A model generated the notes under the pieces. The model saw nothing but the letters and a program-made list of their open reading frames with translations, made no database searches and had not been told where the DNA came from. Positions 1 through 9,085 of a stretch of 64,000 nt of DNA are shown here, piece by piece. The DNA lies in contig JAQMWT010000360.1 of NCBI GenBank assembly GCA_029834535.1, forward strand, positions 1 through 64,000. Direction: 5' to 3'. Source of the stretch: Chrysophaeum taylorii (Eukaryota > Sar > Pelagophyceae > Pelagomonadales > Pelagomonadaceae). Numbering within the stretch: the first letter of the stretch is position 1; every line of letters begins with the position of its first letter. The translations under genes were made by a program, and so were the position numbers.

Positions 1-880
1 AGATCCAGCTCGTTTCGGCTCAGGCGCGAGCTTTCTTGGCAAACCAGCATTCAGCAATGAAGACTCCAACTTCGTTCCATGTGGGGCCACCATCGTTCTT
101 GATAGCCTGGACGGTACTGTGACGTCCCATATGACCACCGTTAACCGGAGTGTCATGATAGAGTCGAATGCACGCTTGCGCAACGTAGCAGGTGCAACAA
201 TCATCGGGTGCAAATCAGCAGAAATGCGGTAAAGGTCAATTTAACGACTTCGAATCGTTCGTTCGCTCGGGAACGTCGTGCGTCTGACCTTGGGCCATTC
301 GGTAGCGAATATCTCGCACGTAGCATCGATTCTTGCTCACGTGCGATCTCCGCGAGCGTCATATTATCGGGTATCTTATCGATATAATCTTTGTAGCGGC
401 TGCGTCCTTGAAGATCTGTGGCTCATCGCGCGCACGGTTCTTCCGACGTTGTCTCGTAGCGTGAGACGTTAATTCATCGGATCCTTTCAGGGTCTTCGTC
501 TTGTCTTCCGGCAGTTCGGTCGTAAACAAACCATTATGAAGTGGCAGCCAGAGACGGAACCCTCGGTCATCAACATCGAAGCTCTTGGAACACTAAATAC
601 GCGTGGTTCAAGGTTCTCCAAACTCGTCAGTCTCGATGACATGATCAATCGGGTTGCGGGAGACAGTCAGGGATACTCATTCCCGGTGACTTTCCCGGCT
701 TGTAACCAAGTTCAGGGTCAAATTGGCGAGGCGCATCGCCCAACGAGCAAGCTGCCCAGACTGGCGTCGCCTTACGTAAAAACGTCAAATTTCGGTGATC
801 GGTCTCCAAAACAGTCCGGTGCCCTTCGATGTAGGCTCAGTGCTCTAGAATGCTTATAACTGCCAGCCTCTAGCCGACGG
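1..880. other. Left edge, probable continuation of the Ty3/gypsy element, no recognisable domain
   Basis: The RNase H-like reading frame of the minus-strand retroelement stops at 884, so the integrase and the 3' LTR would be expected here and beyond the window edge. I could not recognise an integrase motif in these 880 bases on either strand. Plus-strand open frames here (278-472, 536-859) have no family signature and look like chance ORFs. This is a non-genic, decayed stretch. Confidence 0.4.
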
Positions 881-883
881 GGC

Positions 884-1270
884 TCATAATTCCGCATCTC
901 CTTCGGAGCTCGGCTCCAGTATCCACCACTGTTCTTCTCGAGTCACTCTTCCGGCATCGTCCTTGACTTTACAACTTGGAAGAGATATGCTCCAAGTCCA
1001 TCCTGGGAAGCACGGATCGGATCTGAAAAGGCAGATCATAATCGGCGTGGTAGACTCCTCGGGAATCAACCGCTTCAACGTATCCCCTTTCTGACACTCG
1101 GGCGTCCACTGAACTTTACACCTTCGAGGCATAATCGTCTCAACGGTTCCACAATCTTCGAGCCCTTCACATATCGCCGGCGACACCACCATGCCGATGA
1201 AAGAGCGTATCTGGGTCTTCGGGAAGTATTCGGTAAGTACCTGAATCGGCATCTTCTGCGGCAAGCCAGC
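884..1270 (-). pseudogene. Ty3/gypsy pol: RT thumb/connection and RNase H start (decayed)
   Basis: The minus-strand frame carries the RT-RNase H linker signature of Ty3/gypsy pol. It has an FPKTQIRSFIGMV stretch (equivalent to the family's FL-x-FLG-x-V segment) followed about 35 residues later by VQWTPECQKGDTLKRLI (equivalent to F-x-W-x-x-x-C-x-x-x-F-x-x-LK). Another stretch with CFPGWTWSISL may be the start of RNase H. The frame is offset from the upstream RT frame, so at least one indel separates them. Role in an intact element: reverse transcription of the element RNA. Confidence is good for family, low for exact boundaries. Confidence 0.7.
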
Positions 1271-1282
1271 CTGGATTCGGCT

Positions 1283-1985
1283 TCAAGCCTCTGGGGTAGA
1301 AATGTGTCCCAGTTCCATATCATCTTTGAGAAGGTGGAACTTCGCGGTTCGACCGCTGTACCTCTCTGTGCCAAATGACACATCACTTCGATCGCCCTGT
1401 AAATGTCGATGAAGATCGTCGGATCCCATCATAATATCGTCAACAAACGCAACCAAGTCTTGATACATCCATTTCTGAAAGGTCGCTCGCCATTTGCTTG
1501 CAGAAAGAGCCCGGCTGTCTTCACACCTAGAGGTAATCGCAAGAAACTGTGAGCGCAAGTGGGCTAACCATCGCAGCGTCCTGCGCTGCCGGATCCAGAC
1601 GAAGGTGGTATCCCCACCATATCAATGCATGTCCGCCATCGTTCTATCGCGAGAGCTGCGCCAACATCTTGTCGTGTTTGGCCAACTGTCATTGACCAAT
1701 TGATCGTTGAGCTGACGTGTCAACTGCAGCACGGAACGCGTTTGACGTTCCAATCTCAGCTCTTTCTTCGGAAGCATCAACACAGGAAAGCCCCAAGGTG
1801 AGTTGGACGAACGACTCCATCCCGGCACTCGCTGATCGCTTGGCGGAGACAATCGAGCTTCGCGCAGGCAATCGGCAGGGCGTCATCTTTATCGGTCGCG
1901 GATTCGCGTCTTTGAATCGTAGAGACACAGGAGGCGAGTCCACGGTCTCATAATCGGTCGAAAAAGGCCCAAGAATATTGCACAC
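1283..1985 (-). pseudogene. Ty3/gypsy reverse transcriptase core, frameshifted
   Basis: Three minus-strand frames together give an RT. Frame 1 (1689-1985) has NPRPIKMTPCRLPA, the conserved lead-in to RT. Frame 2 (1622-1852) has SPWGFPVLMLPKK and then RSVLQLTRQLNDQLVNDSWP, matching the family's SPW-x-SPVVLV-x-KKDG and CVDYR-x-LN-x-x-T-x-x-D-x-YP. Frame 3 (1283-1558) has the catalytic box FVDDIM at 1430-1447, the YVDD-type metal-binding aspartates. Switching frames twice means this copy cannot make active enzyme. Order gag to RT runs right to left, so the element is on the minus strand with its 3' end off the left edge. Confidence 0.85.
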
Positions 1986-3379
1986 AGTGACGGAGCATCA
2001 GTTTCGCCTCGTCGTCTAAGTGCGGATTGTCAGGAATTCCCAACTCCTGCACAACCTTGTCAACTCTTCTTCCTTCGCATGAATTTTCATCGCTTCGTTG
2101 TCCTTGACATGCTCAGGAGTCTGCGGCAGTGGTGCACCCTCGGCATCGCGCGGCGCATCTTTCCATGGCACATCGAACTTTTTCTCGTATTTTAGTTTCA
2201 CTTCCGGGTGGCTTTTGTTGATCCTCTCGCCTTTGACACGAACACTCGGCTCGCTCTTAATCTTCGGTTCCCGATCTCGCTCGGATCTGGCGGAACGCCC
2301 AAATTTGGTTGTCGGGGGCCAGCAGAAGAAGCATGAGACGTCCCCGGCTCATCTGTTGCAGGCGGAATCAACGGTACCTCTGGAGGTTTCCATTTGGTGT
2401 GATCTTGAAGATCAGTCGACACCCATCTTATGACACGTGTGCGCGTGTTTAACAGCGAAACTGTACGTGACGGGCGGTGGTTTCATCAATTTGTAAACAA
2501 TAATCAAACGGTCGGTCTGCAGGACTCAACGCTGACGGCAAAGCTTCGCCGCTCAGGTGAAATCCTTGGTCCAGAGCCAGCAGATCGAGCACATAAGGCC
2601 GTCGTCAGGTGGCACGACGGACGCCGTGTTTCAACGGGTCGTCCTGGAGAAGCCGGCCCAATCAAAATCAGGGGCATCGTCAGCAACCTGAAGTCATTTC
2701 CAGATTCACATCCGTAATCGCACGGTGGTGTCCTACGCGCGGGACACGCGTACGGTATAAGCTGCGTCTGTCGCGGCTCGTGATGATCCTAAATTGTTCA
2801 TCTGAAGTAAATGTCGTTCGTCGGCGTAACCAAGTGCTGCGGCGAACTCTGCTGCATATTCTTGCAGTCTTTGAACTGCGCGCAAATGGAGCGGATGGCT
2901 GAAACCAACAATCGCACGCGACGCTCATCAAACTGGGAGTCGTCGTAAAATTGACGACGTAACGTAAGGGTGCAAACGTGCAACGTAAGAAATAATCGAG
3001 CCTCCTGCTCTATCAACCACATGAAGAAACCAGCCATCTTGCATAATTTCATCGTCCAGTGGGTAGCGGTGACTCCCTTCCCAACATCCTGAAGTCAAGT
3101 TGCACAGAGCGGAGTGTACGCAGGGTGGCGACGCGACACACATCGACGACGACCATTCCGCGTAGGGTATAAGATTCGATCAACCGTAAGGTTGTAACAT
3201 AGCGACCACACCGTGTGCTGCACCACAGGAATATTCGGTTCTTGTGGTGGATCTGGTTGGCGGTGTCCGACGCATCGAGTGCTAGCACGACTCGAAACGA
3301 CGTCCCACACGTTTCGTTGGCTCGTTGAGACCTAGTACTGCCTCCGGCTCCACTGAACAGCATCACCACCTTGCGATGA

Positions 3380-4576
3380 TTAAGCCATTGAACTTTTCAT
3401 ATCGGCGGCGGATCTCCGCTTCGGTGATCTCGCGGCACTCTTTTTCATCTTTTCTGACCTTCGAGCGAAACCGTTGCCTTCAGGTCGTTTGAGGGTGGAC
3501 TTGTCCGTCATAGCGGTCATAGCGTCCTTCTGCACCGTGCTCAGCAGCATCGGCGGGGAGACTCGTCGCATCGCGTCAATGACTAGCGACGACAAACGGA
3601 AAGAAAGGTTCCCCTTGTCGTATCCTTCTTCACATTCTTTCGTAAGTTCGTTGATCGTAGAGACGTTCAACTCATCTTCGTACCTAACGATATCACCAAT
3701 CGCAAGCGGCTTCGCCTTGAGTGACGATCGTCGGCACTTCTTCCGTGGCAGTAACTGCCACCCGAGCAGCGGACCGGTCGCGCTCTTCGCAAGAAGAACA
3801 ATCCTTCGACAACTCCCAACTCGCTCGTTCTCAGCAAACGTAGCGACGTTCCGTCCTTTTTCCATTGCCTACAAACCACCGGTAGATTGTACGTTCGACC
3901 GGGCTCGATTTGAATCGTGCGCGCGGCACGCCATTACTTCGCGCGTCTTCCCGGAGCTGGGGAGAATTTGGTCGCGCATGTCCCCGCGTAGCCATGGCTA
4001 CCTTACGTTCCGGCGGCGGGCTTCGGAGATCTTAATCGTGCTCAAACGAGCATAAACCTGTCTTGACCAGGTCGCGACTCTGCCGGAAAGCATAAGTTGA
4101 TGATTGTAAATCGGTACGGTTATCGGATTCGATCGTAAATAGACCGAAAGGTCACGATTGGTGCATCGACTGTTCATCCTTAACTTTAATCTTCTTGCGC
4201 CCGTAGACGACTTGTTCGACAAAACGATCCGATCATGGGGAAAATCCACGATGGCTCCAAAATTCGTATATCGCGCCCTCCCAACAGGAACAGATAATTC
4301 GTATCCGGCAATAGCAACAATGGGAGCGGCGTCGTCGGCGAAAGCGACCCGAAGGGCGATCCAACGATGGATCGTCGTCGTATTCAATCCTGATCCGCGC
4401 TTGCGCTTAATCGGAAGTTCGCCTTCATCGAAAACCGATCTTTGGTCAACTTTTGACCATTTCTCGGCAAATATAAGAAACACCATTCCATCGACACCGA
4501 TGGTCGTCGAGAATTTCGGTCCGTCACGATTTTGCGATGTGACAGGCCAAACGTTAGAGAACCCGTATCTAAACAA
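3380..4576 (-). pseudogene. Ty3/gypsy pol: retropepsin-like region and protease-RT spacer
   Basis: The 192-codon frame at 3998-4576 lies where protease is expected in a gag-PR-RT order. It contains a segment with GRARYTNFGAIVDFPHDRIV, resembling the C-terminal part of retroelement aspartic proteases (LG-x-D-x-L-x-x-F/YGA-x-I-D then a strand), but I could not place an unambiguous D-S/T-G active-site triad. The next frame (3380-3865, 161 codons) is lysine/arginine-rich spacer with no motif I recognise. Both are assigned mainly by position in the polyprotein. Confidence 0.5.
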
Positions 4577-4622
4577 CTGAGGGTAATCAAATCATCTTCG
4601 ATCGTCTTGCCATCTCGCGGCG

Positions 4623-5956
4623 TCAACGAAGTGTGAGCACATCGGGCTCAAATCGCTCATCTCCGGGTTGGGCATCGATACCGCGGCTTTGCTTTCGTAT
4701 CATCTGTTGTTGGCGTCTTCGCCATAATGCTCGCGGCCTCTTTATCTGGCGGCTTTCGCTCTTCCTCCAAGACAATCTCAGAAACCGTGCTGGTAGGGGA
4801 TCCTGGTCTTCGTAGTTCACGGAAGCAAAGGACCCCTCCCATAAACATTCATTTCGTCTTTCCAGAATGCATCTGTAAACATTCTGTCGCCTGCTGATCC
4901 TCATCAGCATCGGCGATCGGTTCCGTGTCAGCTGCGGCTTTGAGTCTGCAGCTGCGCGGTTGTTCTGGTGGCTTCTTCAGCAAAATTTGAGCTTTCGTCC
5001 ACCAATCCTGCAGGTTCCACGTCTGCTCGTCTTCGTCACACTTGAGAACGCTGCTAATCTTCATAAATCTATCCTTTCTTCCGGCGGCGTATCCGTGTCT
5101 CGATCCGTAGTAATCGAAACCGTTTCGGGGGTCCGCAGGAAAAGATGCGTCGTCCCTGACGTCAACTTTGTCAAATCGTCGTCTGCATACTTGCGCTGGT
5201 CATCGTCTCTTCAGTCGAATGCGCGCACGAGCTATCACTGCAGAAATTCATGTCTGGCTCACAGCCAGTTCGGTCGCCAGCGGTCGTCTCTGGAGGGTCC
5301 AAAGATAAGCCGATGGCATCGAGGGCTTCCTCATCAAAAATAAACGGTGGGTCGTCCATGGACGACTCGTCAAATAACGTTAACGCGGACACTGGTTCAA
5401 AAAGTGTAGCTGCTTCATCTTCCGAATCTGAATCGCCTTCCCAGTATCGTGGAGTTTCAAGTTCCTCGCTCGAATCTTCGAGCTCATCGCTCGACATCTG
5501 CTCATAAATCTGTGCCAAAGACCGACGAGTGGTCAGCACGTCGTTGGGTGGCTCGTCCATCGATGGGCGAGCAAGATCTTCGAATGCGGCCGCGGCAAGG
5601 GCGTCGGCTGCGTCGTCGGTGCGGGTGTCCGTGTTCGGGTACACCGTCACTCCTAATGGTAACTGTTGACCGCAAGGGGTCGTAAATGTGAGCGTTGCAG
5701 ACGACTGTCCCGAGTCTTCTCGGTAACGACCATCGTCCGAATCTCGATCGCGAGAGCTTCGTCGCCGGCGGCGGCGTGAATGTCGGCTGGAGCTCCTGCT
5801 ATCTTTCCGTCGGCGCTGGCACGAGCTACTACGGCTCTTGTCGTGGCGTCGGGGGCTCCGGCTATCTCGACGGCCTGTTCGTGTCGAAGACGATCGGCCG
5901 CGTCTATCTGTTAAGTGCTGCACGGTACTCATAACCGTGGTTAGCTGCGTGCTCAT
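4623..5956 (-). pseudogene. Ty3/gypsy gag-pol linker, Arg/Ser-rich then acidic
   Basis: A 261-codon frame (5171-5956) begins with an Arg/Ser-rich stretch of about 60 residues resembling nucleic-acid-binding gag tails, followed by an acidic Asp/Glu/Ser-rich half. Shorter frames at 4849-5064 and 4623-4910 continue towards the protease in other phases. The piece lies between the gag frame, which ends at 6015, and the protease-like frame, in the element's order. There is no clear enzymatic motif; a gag/PR linker is inferred from position and composition. Confidence 0.45.
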
Positions 5957-6014
5957 ATCATTGAGTCTGCTCTGAATATCGTGAGCAGCGCTCGAACCGA
6001 AGGTGGCATTAGAA

Positions 6015-7739
6015 CTACCGCATTACATTAGAACTACCGTCGTCACGCGAATGATTATCTTTCCTTTGTCGGCTCTCCCATCGTCCTCGCGAGATGGGCT
6101 GTCTGCCGTCTTTGATGTATTTGCACATCGCTACATAATAGTCGTCGGGCTCGCGGTTGCAAATGACGCGGTTCCCGTGTTCGTCTTTGTCGTGGGTCGC
6201 TAAGAAAAACCCACAGTCCTGGCACGTCCTCTCGAACCACTTTTCGGATTCTTTCGAGGCGTAGGCTTCATATTTCGTCGTCTTCTCTTTCGTTCCCGAG
6301 ACGAGAGCTCGTCCTCCGCGTCCAGGCGGCGGCTTCTGCGGCTTCCCGCTCGAGGGGTTCATCGAGTTTCGGCTGTTCTTCTCCGCCATGGCTGTTGCGA
6401 AGTCGTTTTCGAGCCGCGTAATCAGCGACAACGTAGACGTAAACGTCTTATACGTCATCGGGTGTCCGCTGCGCATCGTTCGCACGCGGGATTTCAATTC
6501 GCTGGACTCCAGTCCACGTATCAAGTAAGAGATGATCTCCACGTCGTTGAGATCTCGGTTGGCCACGGAACAGTATGCCATGGCTTCTTGCTGAAATTTA
6601 ATGCAATATGTATGCACGTGACGTTCTCCCGAGCGTTTCGGAACGGTCGCTTGGGTCGTGCATTGTAACTTTCGTAATGATTCCTCTGCCGTCACCGGCA
6701 GCGGACAACTCTCTCGGAAATATTTCAAAATCTTGAGGCAATACTTCTCGTTCAAACGTCGTATCCGTCGTACCACGGAACCGTACTCCTCATCGTCGAT
6801 ATCCCGACATAAATAGAAAGACGCTGGGTGATCGAGGTCTTTACACAGGTCTTCATATTTCTTTAAGTGTTCTCAAAAAATCGGTGCGACCGTGTCGCGC
6901 AGGGTCGCGGGAAGCAGATATCGGAATTTCTCCAAGCTGAAATGGTCTTCGGCTAATGTGCGCATCACCGCACCCGCATCTAAATCGAACTGATCCTGAT
7001 CGCGTCCATCGAGAACCAGTTTAAAAGTTTCGGTTTTTAATCCAGAGGTTGATCGCCGCTCCTTGTTGCGTTCGTGTTTAGCTAACGCGCTCGCGAGTCG
7101 ATCCGTAAAACCCATCAAGAACTCCTGGGTGTCGATCTTTCCGGTTCCGCGCGTCTCCTCCTTTTCTTCGTCATCATCGTCTTCATAGCGCGGCTTTCTA
7201 GCTTTCGCGCGTGATCGTGTAGTCGGCGGCTCTTCCTCAGCTCGGGACTCCGGGCTGCTCGCTCGCCTTGATCGACTCGGCGTACGTAACTCGTCTCTTT
7301 CACGGGTCAACGAGCTTATTTGTTCCTGGAAGGCGTCCGTTCGAGCGTTGGCCCGGCGCAGTTGCTCTTTTAATTCTTCGTTCTCCTTCCGTTGTAGCCG
7401 TTCTTTTCGTTCGTTCTCTTCCCCTATTTGTTTTAAAAGTCGTTCTTGCGCGCGTTCGTTCTCTTCGCGTAATGCCCGCAAGTGAGCTTCGTAGAACTCA
7501 TTCATTTTCGTTGCATCCGGGGGTTCTGCACGCGTTGACTGAGCTGTCGATCGTCCTCCCGCCGGTCTCTCCGTGGGCCTGTAGTTGTAGTTTAGCTCTT
7601 CTTCCTCGTCAACTTCTGTATCGTGCTCTTCTTCATCGTCATCATTATCATCATCATTATTCCGCTCGTTCGTCTCATCCTGACGGCTTGGCGGTTCTTC
7701 ATATCGTAGCTGCTCGACGGCAGCATCATCGTCTTCCAT
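6015..7739 (-). pseudogene. Ty3/gypsy gag-like ORF interrupted by one in-frame TGA
   Basis: Two open stretches, 6873-7739 (288 codons) and 6015-6776, are in the same phase. The DNA between them stays open after a single TGA at 6873-6875, so this was one reading frame of about 570 codons. The N-terminal half is acidic and then a strong Glu/Arg coiled coil (roughly residues 75-165). The part after the stop has a helical capsid-like segment with FRESCPLPV and IISYLIRGL, then a Cys cluster (CQDCGF and VICNREP) that may bind zinc but is not a standard CCHC knuckle. Gag would form the retrotransposon particle. Identification rests on its position upstream of PR/RT and on composition. Confidence 0.6.
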
Positions 7740-7832
7740 ATCGGCTCTGGCTCGTTCTAGTCGGCCGAGATCAGAGCGGGTCCAAAATGGTTGAGTCGTC
7801 GTCGTTCTCGTGCTCCTTCGGCTCCGGAACTC

Positions 7833-8153
7833 CTAATCGTCCACGACACGCGTAATATCGTCGTTGCGTGCGTCTTCCACCGACAAATCTATCCGTACGG
7901 TGGGCGGCAGAACTCGTCTCTGCCCGGCAAACAATGCCTTATCCGTGAGTTGCGATCTCACTCCGCTCGCCTGCGGCAGCGGTACCCGGGTTGCGCGTCG
8001 GTTAGCACCAAATCGCGCGTCGTCACTTCCGACGACAAACGTATCCGGCCGGGGAACTTTCCCACGGCAATGGTCCTTCTGGAATTCCTTGTCGGCGCGC
8101 TTGATCAGGGCGCGCACGGCTTGTCCGGACCGTGTAGAGAATGCAAGATGCAC
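7833..8153 (-). pseudogene. Possible upstream extension of the gag frame
   Basis: This 106-codon minus-strand frame is in the same phase as the gag frame beginning at 7739 and is separated from it by a stop at 7833-7835. It is basic and has no recognised motif. It may be the original N-terminus of the gag-like protein or leader sequence of the element. I cannot distinguish these. Confidence 0.3.
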
Positions 8154-8159
8154 TAGTTC

Positions 8160-8546
8160 GTTGCGACCGATATAGTCGCTCGAATCTCGTATTCCTCCAC
8201 CACCTGTGGCGTAAGGAGAATTTTAGGGGCTACCTGGCGTGCCTTCGAATCCTGGCTCGCCGATCGCGTCCGTGCCCTTGGTGGGATCACTGGACGAGGA
8301 TGGCCGTTCTCCCGCCACGCGACCACAAACAACTCCTGCGCCTGGTCCTCTCAACTTGAGGATCGGCTGTTGCTTTATGATCAAGGATAATCGAAATCAG
8401 AAATCAGGGTGACACATGTCACGGAAAAGGAAGATGATGTCAGAGAAAACTCTGACATCATCGGAACGGAGTAGGGTGCCCCTGATGAGGGGGGGCCCTA
8501 GAAGAGGGGTAAGCCTTAGGAGGCGGGAGTTGCCGCCACACGCCCG
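8160..8546. other. Non-genic stretch between the gag leader and repeat module A
   Basis: No coding signature was recognised. If the gypsy element is complete on this side, its 5' LTR should lie about here, but no LTR partner is available in the window for comparison. A short self-complementary stretch, GATGATGTCAGAG...CTCTGACATCATC, lies near 8429-8461 and could form a hairpin. Confidence 0.4.
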
Positions 8547-8805
8547 ATCCCAGCAGGACGTCACCCTTCGTCGCACATACGTCCGGCGGCAGCATGCGTA
8601 CGACCTACGGGCGGGGCCCGTCCTCTCTTCGCCTGCCCCACGCCTCGGCGATGACCCCGACTAGGTCCCGCGTACTTATCTCTGCCCGTCAGGCACATTC
8701 CTCATACCCCAAAAAACCCACCCACATCCTTCATGCTCCCCACACACACACCCCTCTTAGCAGTCGACATTTAAAGACAGACAGACAAACATCTGTCGAT
8801 TAGTA
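8547..8805 (+). repeat. Interspersed repeat module A, copy 1
   Basis: This segment starts near CCCGATCCCAGCAGGACG and runs through a (CA)-rich stretch and CTCTTAGCAGTCGACATTT to a (GACA)n tract ending CATCTGTCGATTAG. It is nearly the same as 42884-43115 in the same orientation. The second half also matches, inverted, at 34637-34742 and 50325-50405. The last 30 bases are the reverse complement of 33027-33060, where the sequence borders a Helitron-like helicase remnant. It is therefore a mobile-element end rather than host sequence. Whether it is an LTR or a Helitron terminus is not settled. Confidence 0.8.
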
Positions 8806-8817
8806 GTAAGGATTACT

Positions 8818-9085
8818 CTTAGTTAGCTAGTTAGTTAGTTAGTTGTCGGCTCCGCGGATGACGTACGGGAGGTCGCTCGCCAAGGCACTCCGGAAATGCG
8901 ACATCCCCTTCAACTCGTGGCACGACCTCGCACAAGACCGCGCGCAGTGGCGGTCCGCCATCAACGGCTTTTCATCCCTCGCCTCTACCCCAGCTGTGTG
9001 ATTTTTGCTCTGTGGTCCTGGACCGGCTACTGCCGGCCCAGCCTGGCTCCCATGCCCGGGAGAGGTCCGAAGTTAGTTAGTTAGT
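8818..9085 (+). mobile_element. LINE 3' end fragment flanked by (TTAG)n
   Basis: Between two TTAG-type microsatellites (8818-8846 and 9072-9086) lies about 220 bp whose plus-strand translation has WHDLAQDRAQWRSAI. This is the W-x-x-LA-x-DR-x-xWR segment found at the C-terminus of many LINE reverse transcriptases. The same DNA occurs inverted at about 46950-47100. The TTAG/GTTA tract next to the 3' end in both copies fits a simple-repeat LINE tail. The 3' boundary abuts the stop codon region of the next gene (minus strand, stop at 9077), so the downstream gene's 3' end overlaps the tail. Confidence 0.65.

Noticed and set aside
8547-9085. Calling module A the 5' LTR of the left gypsy element
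   Set aside because: Partial copies lie beside Helitron-like arms and UTP13, the end matches the left Helitron arm start, and no LTR pair or TG...CA boundary could be shown in the window.
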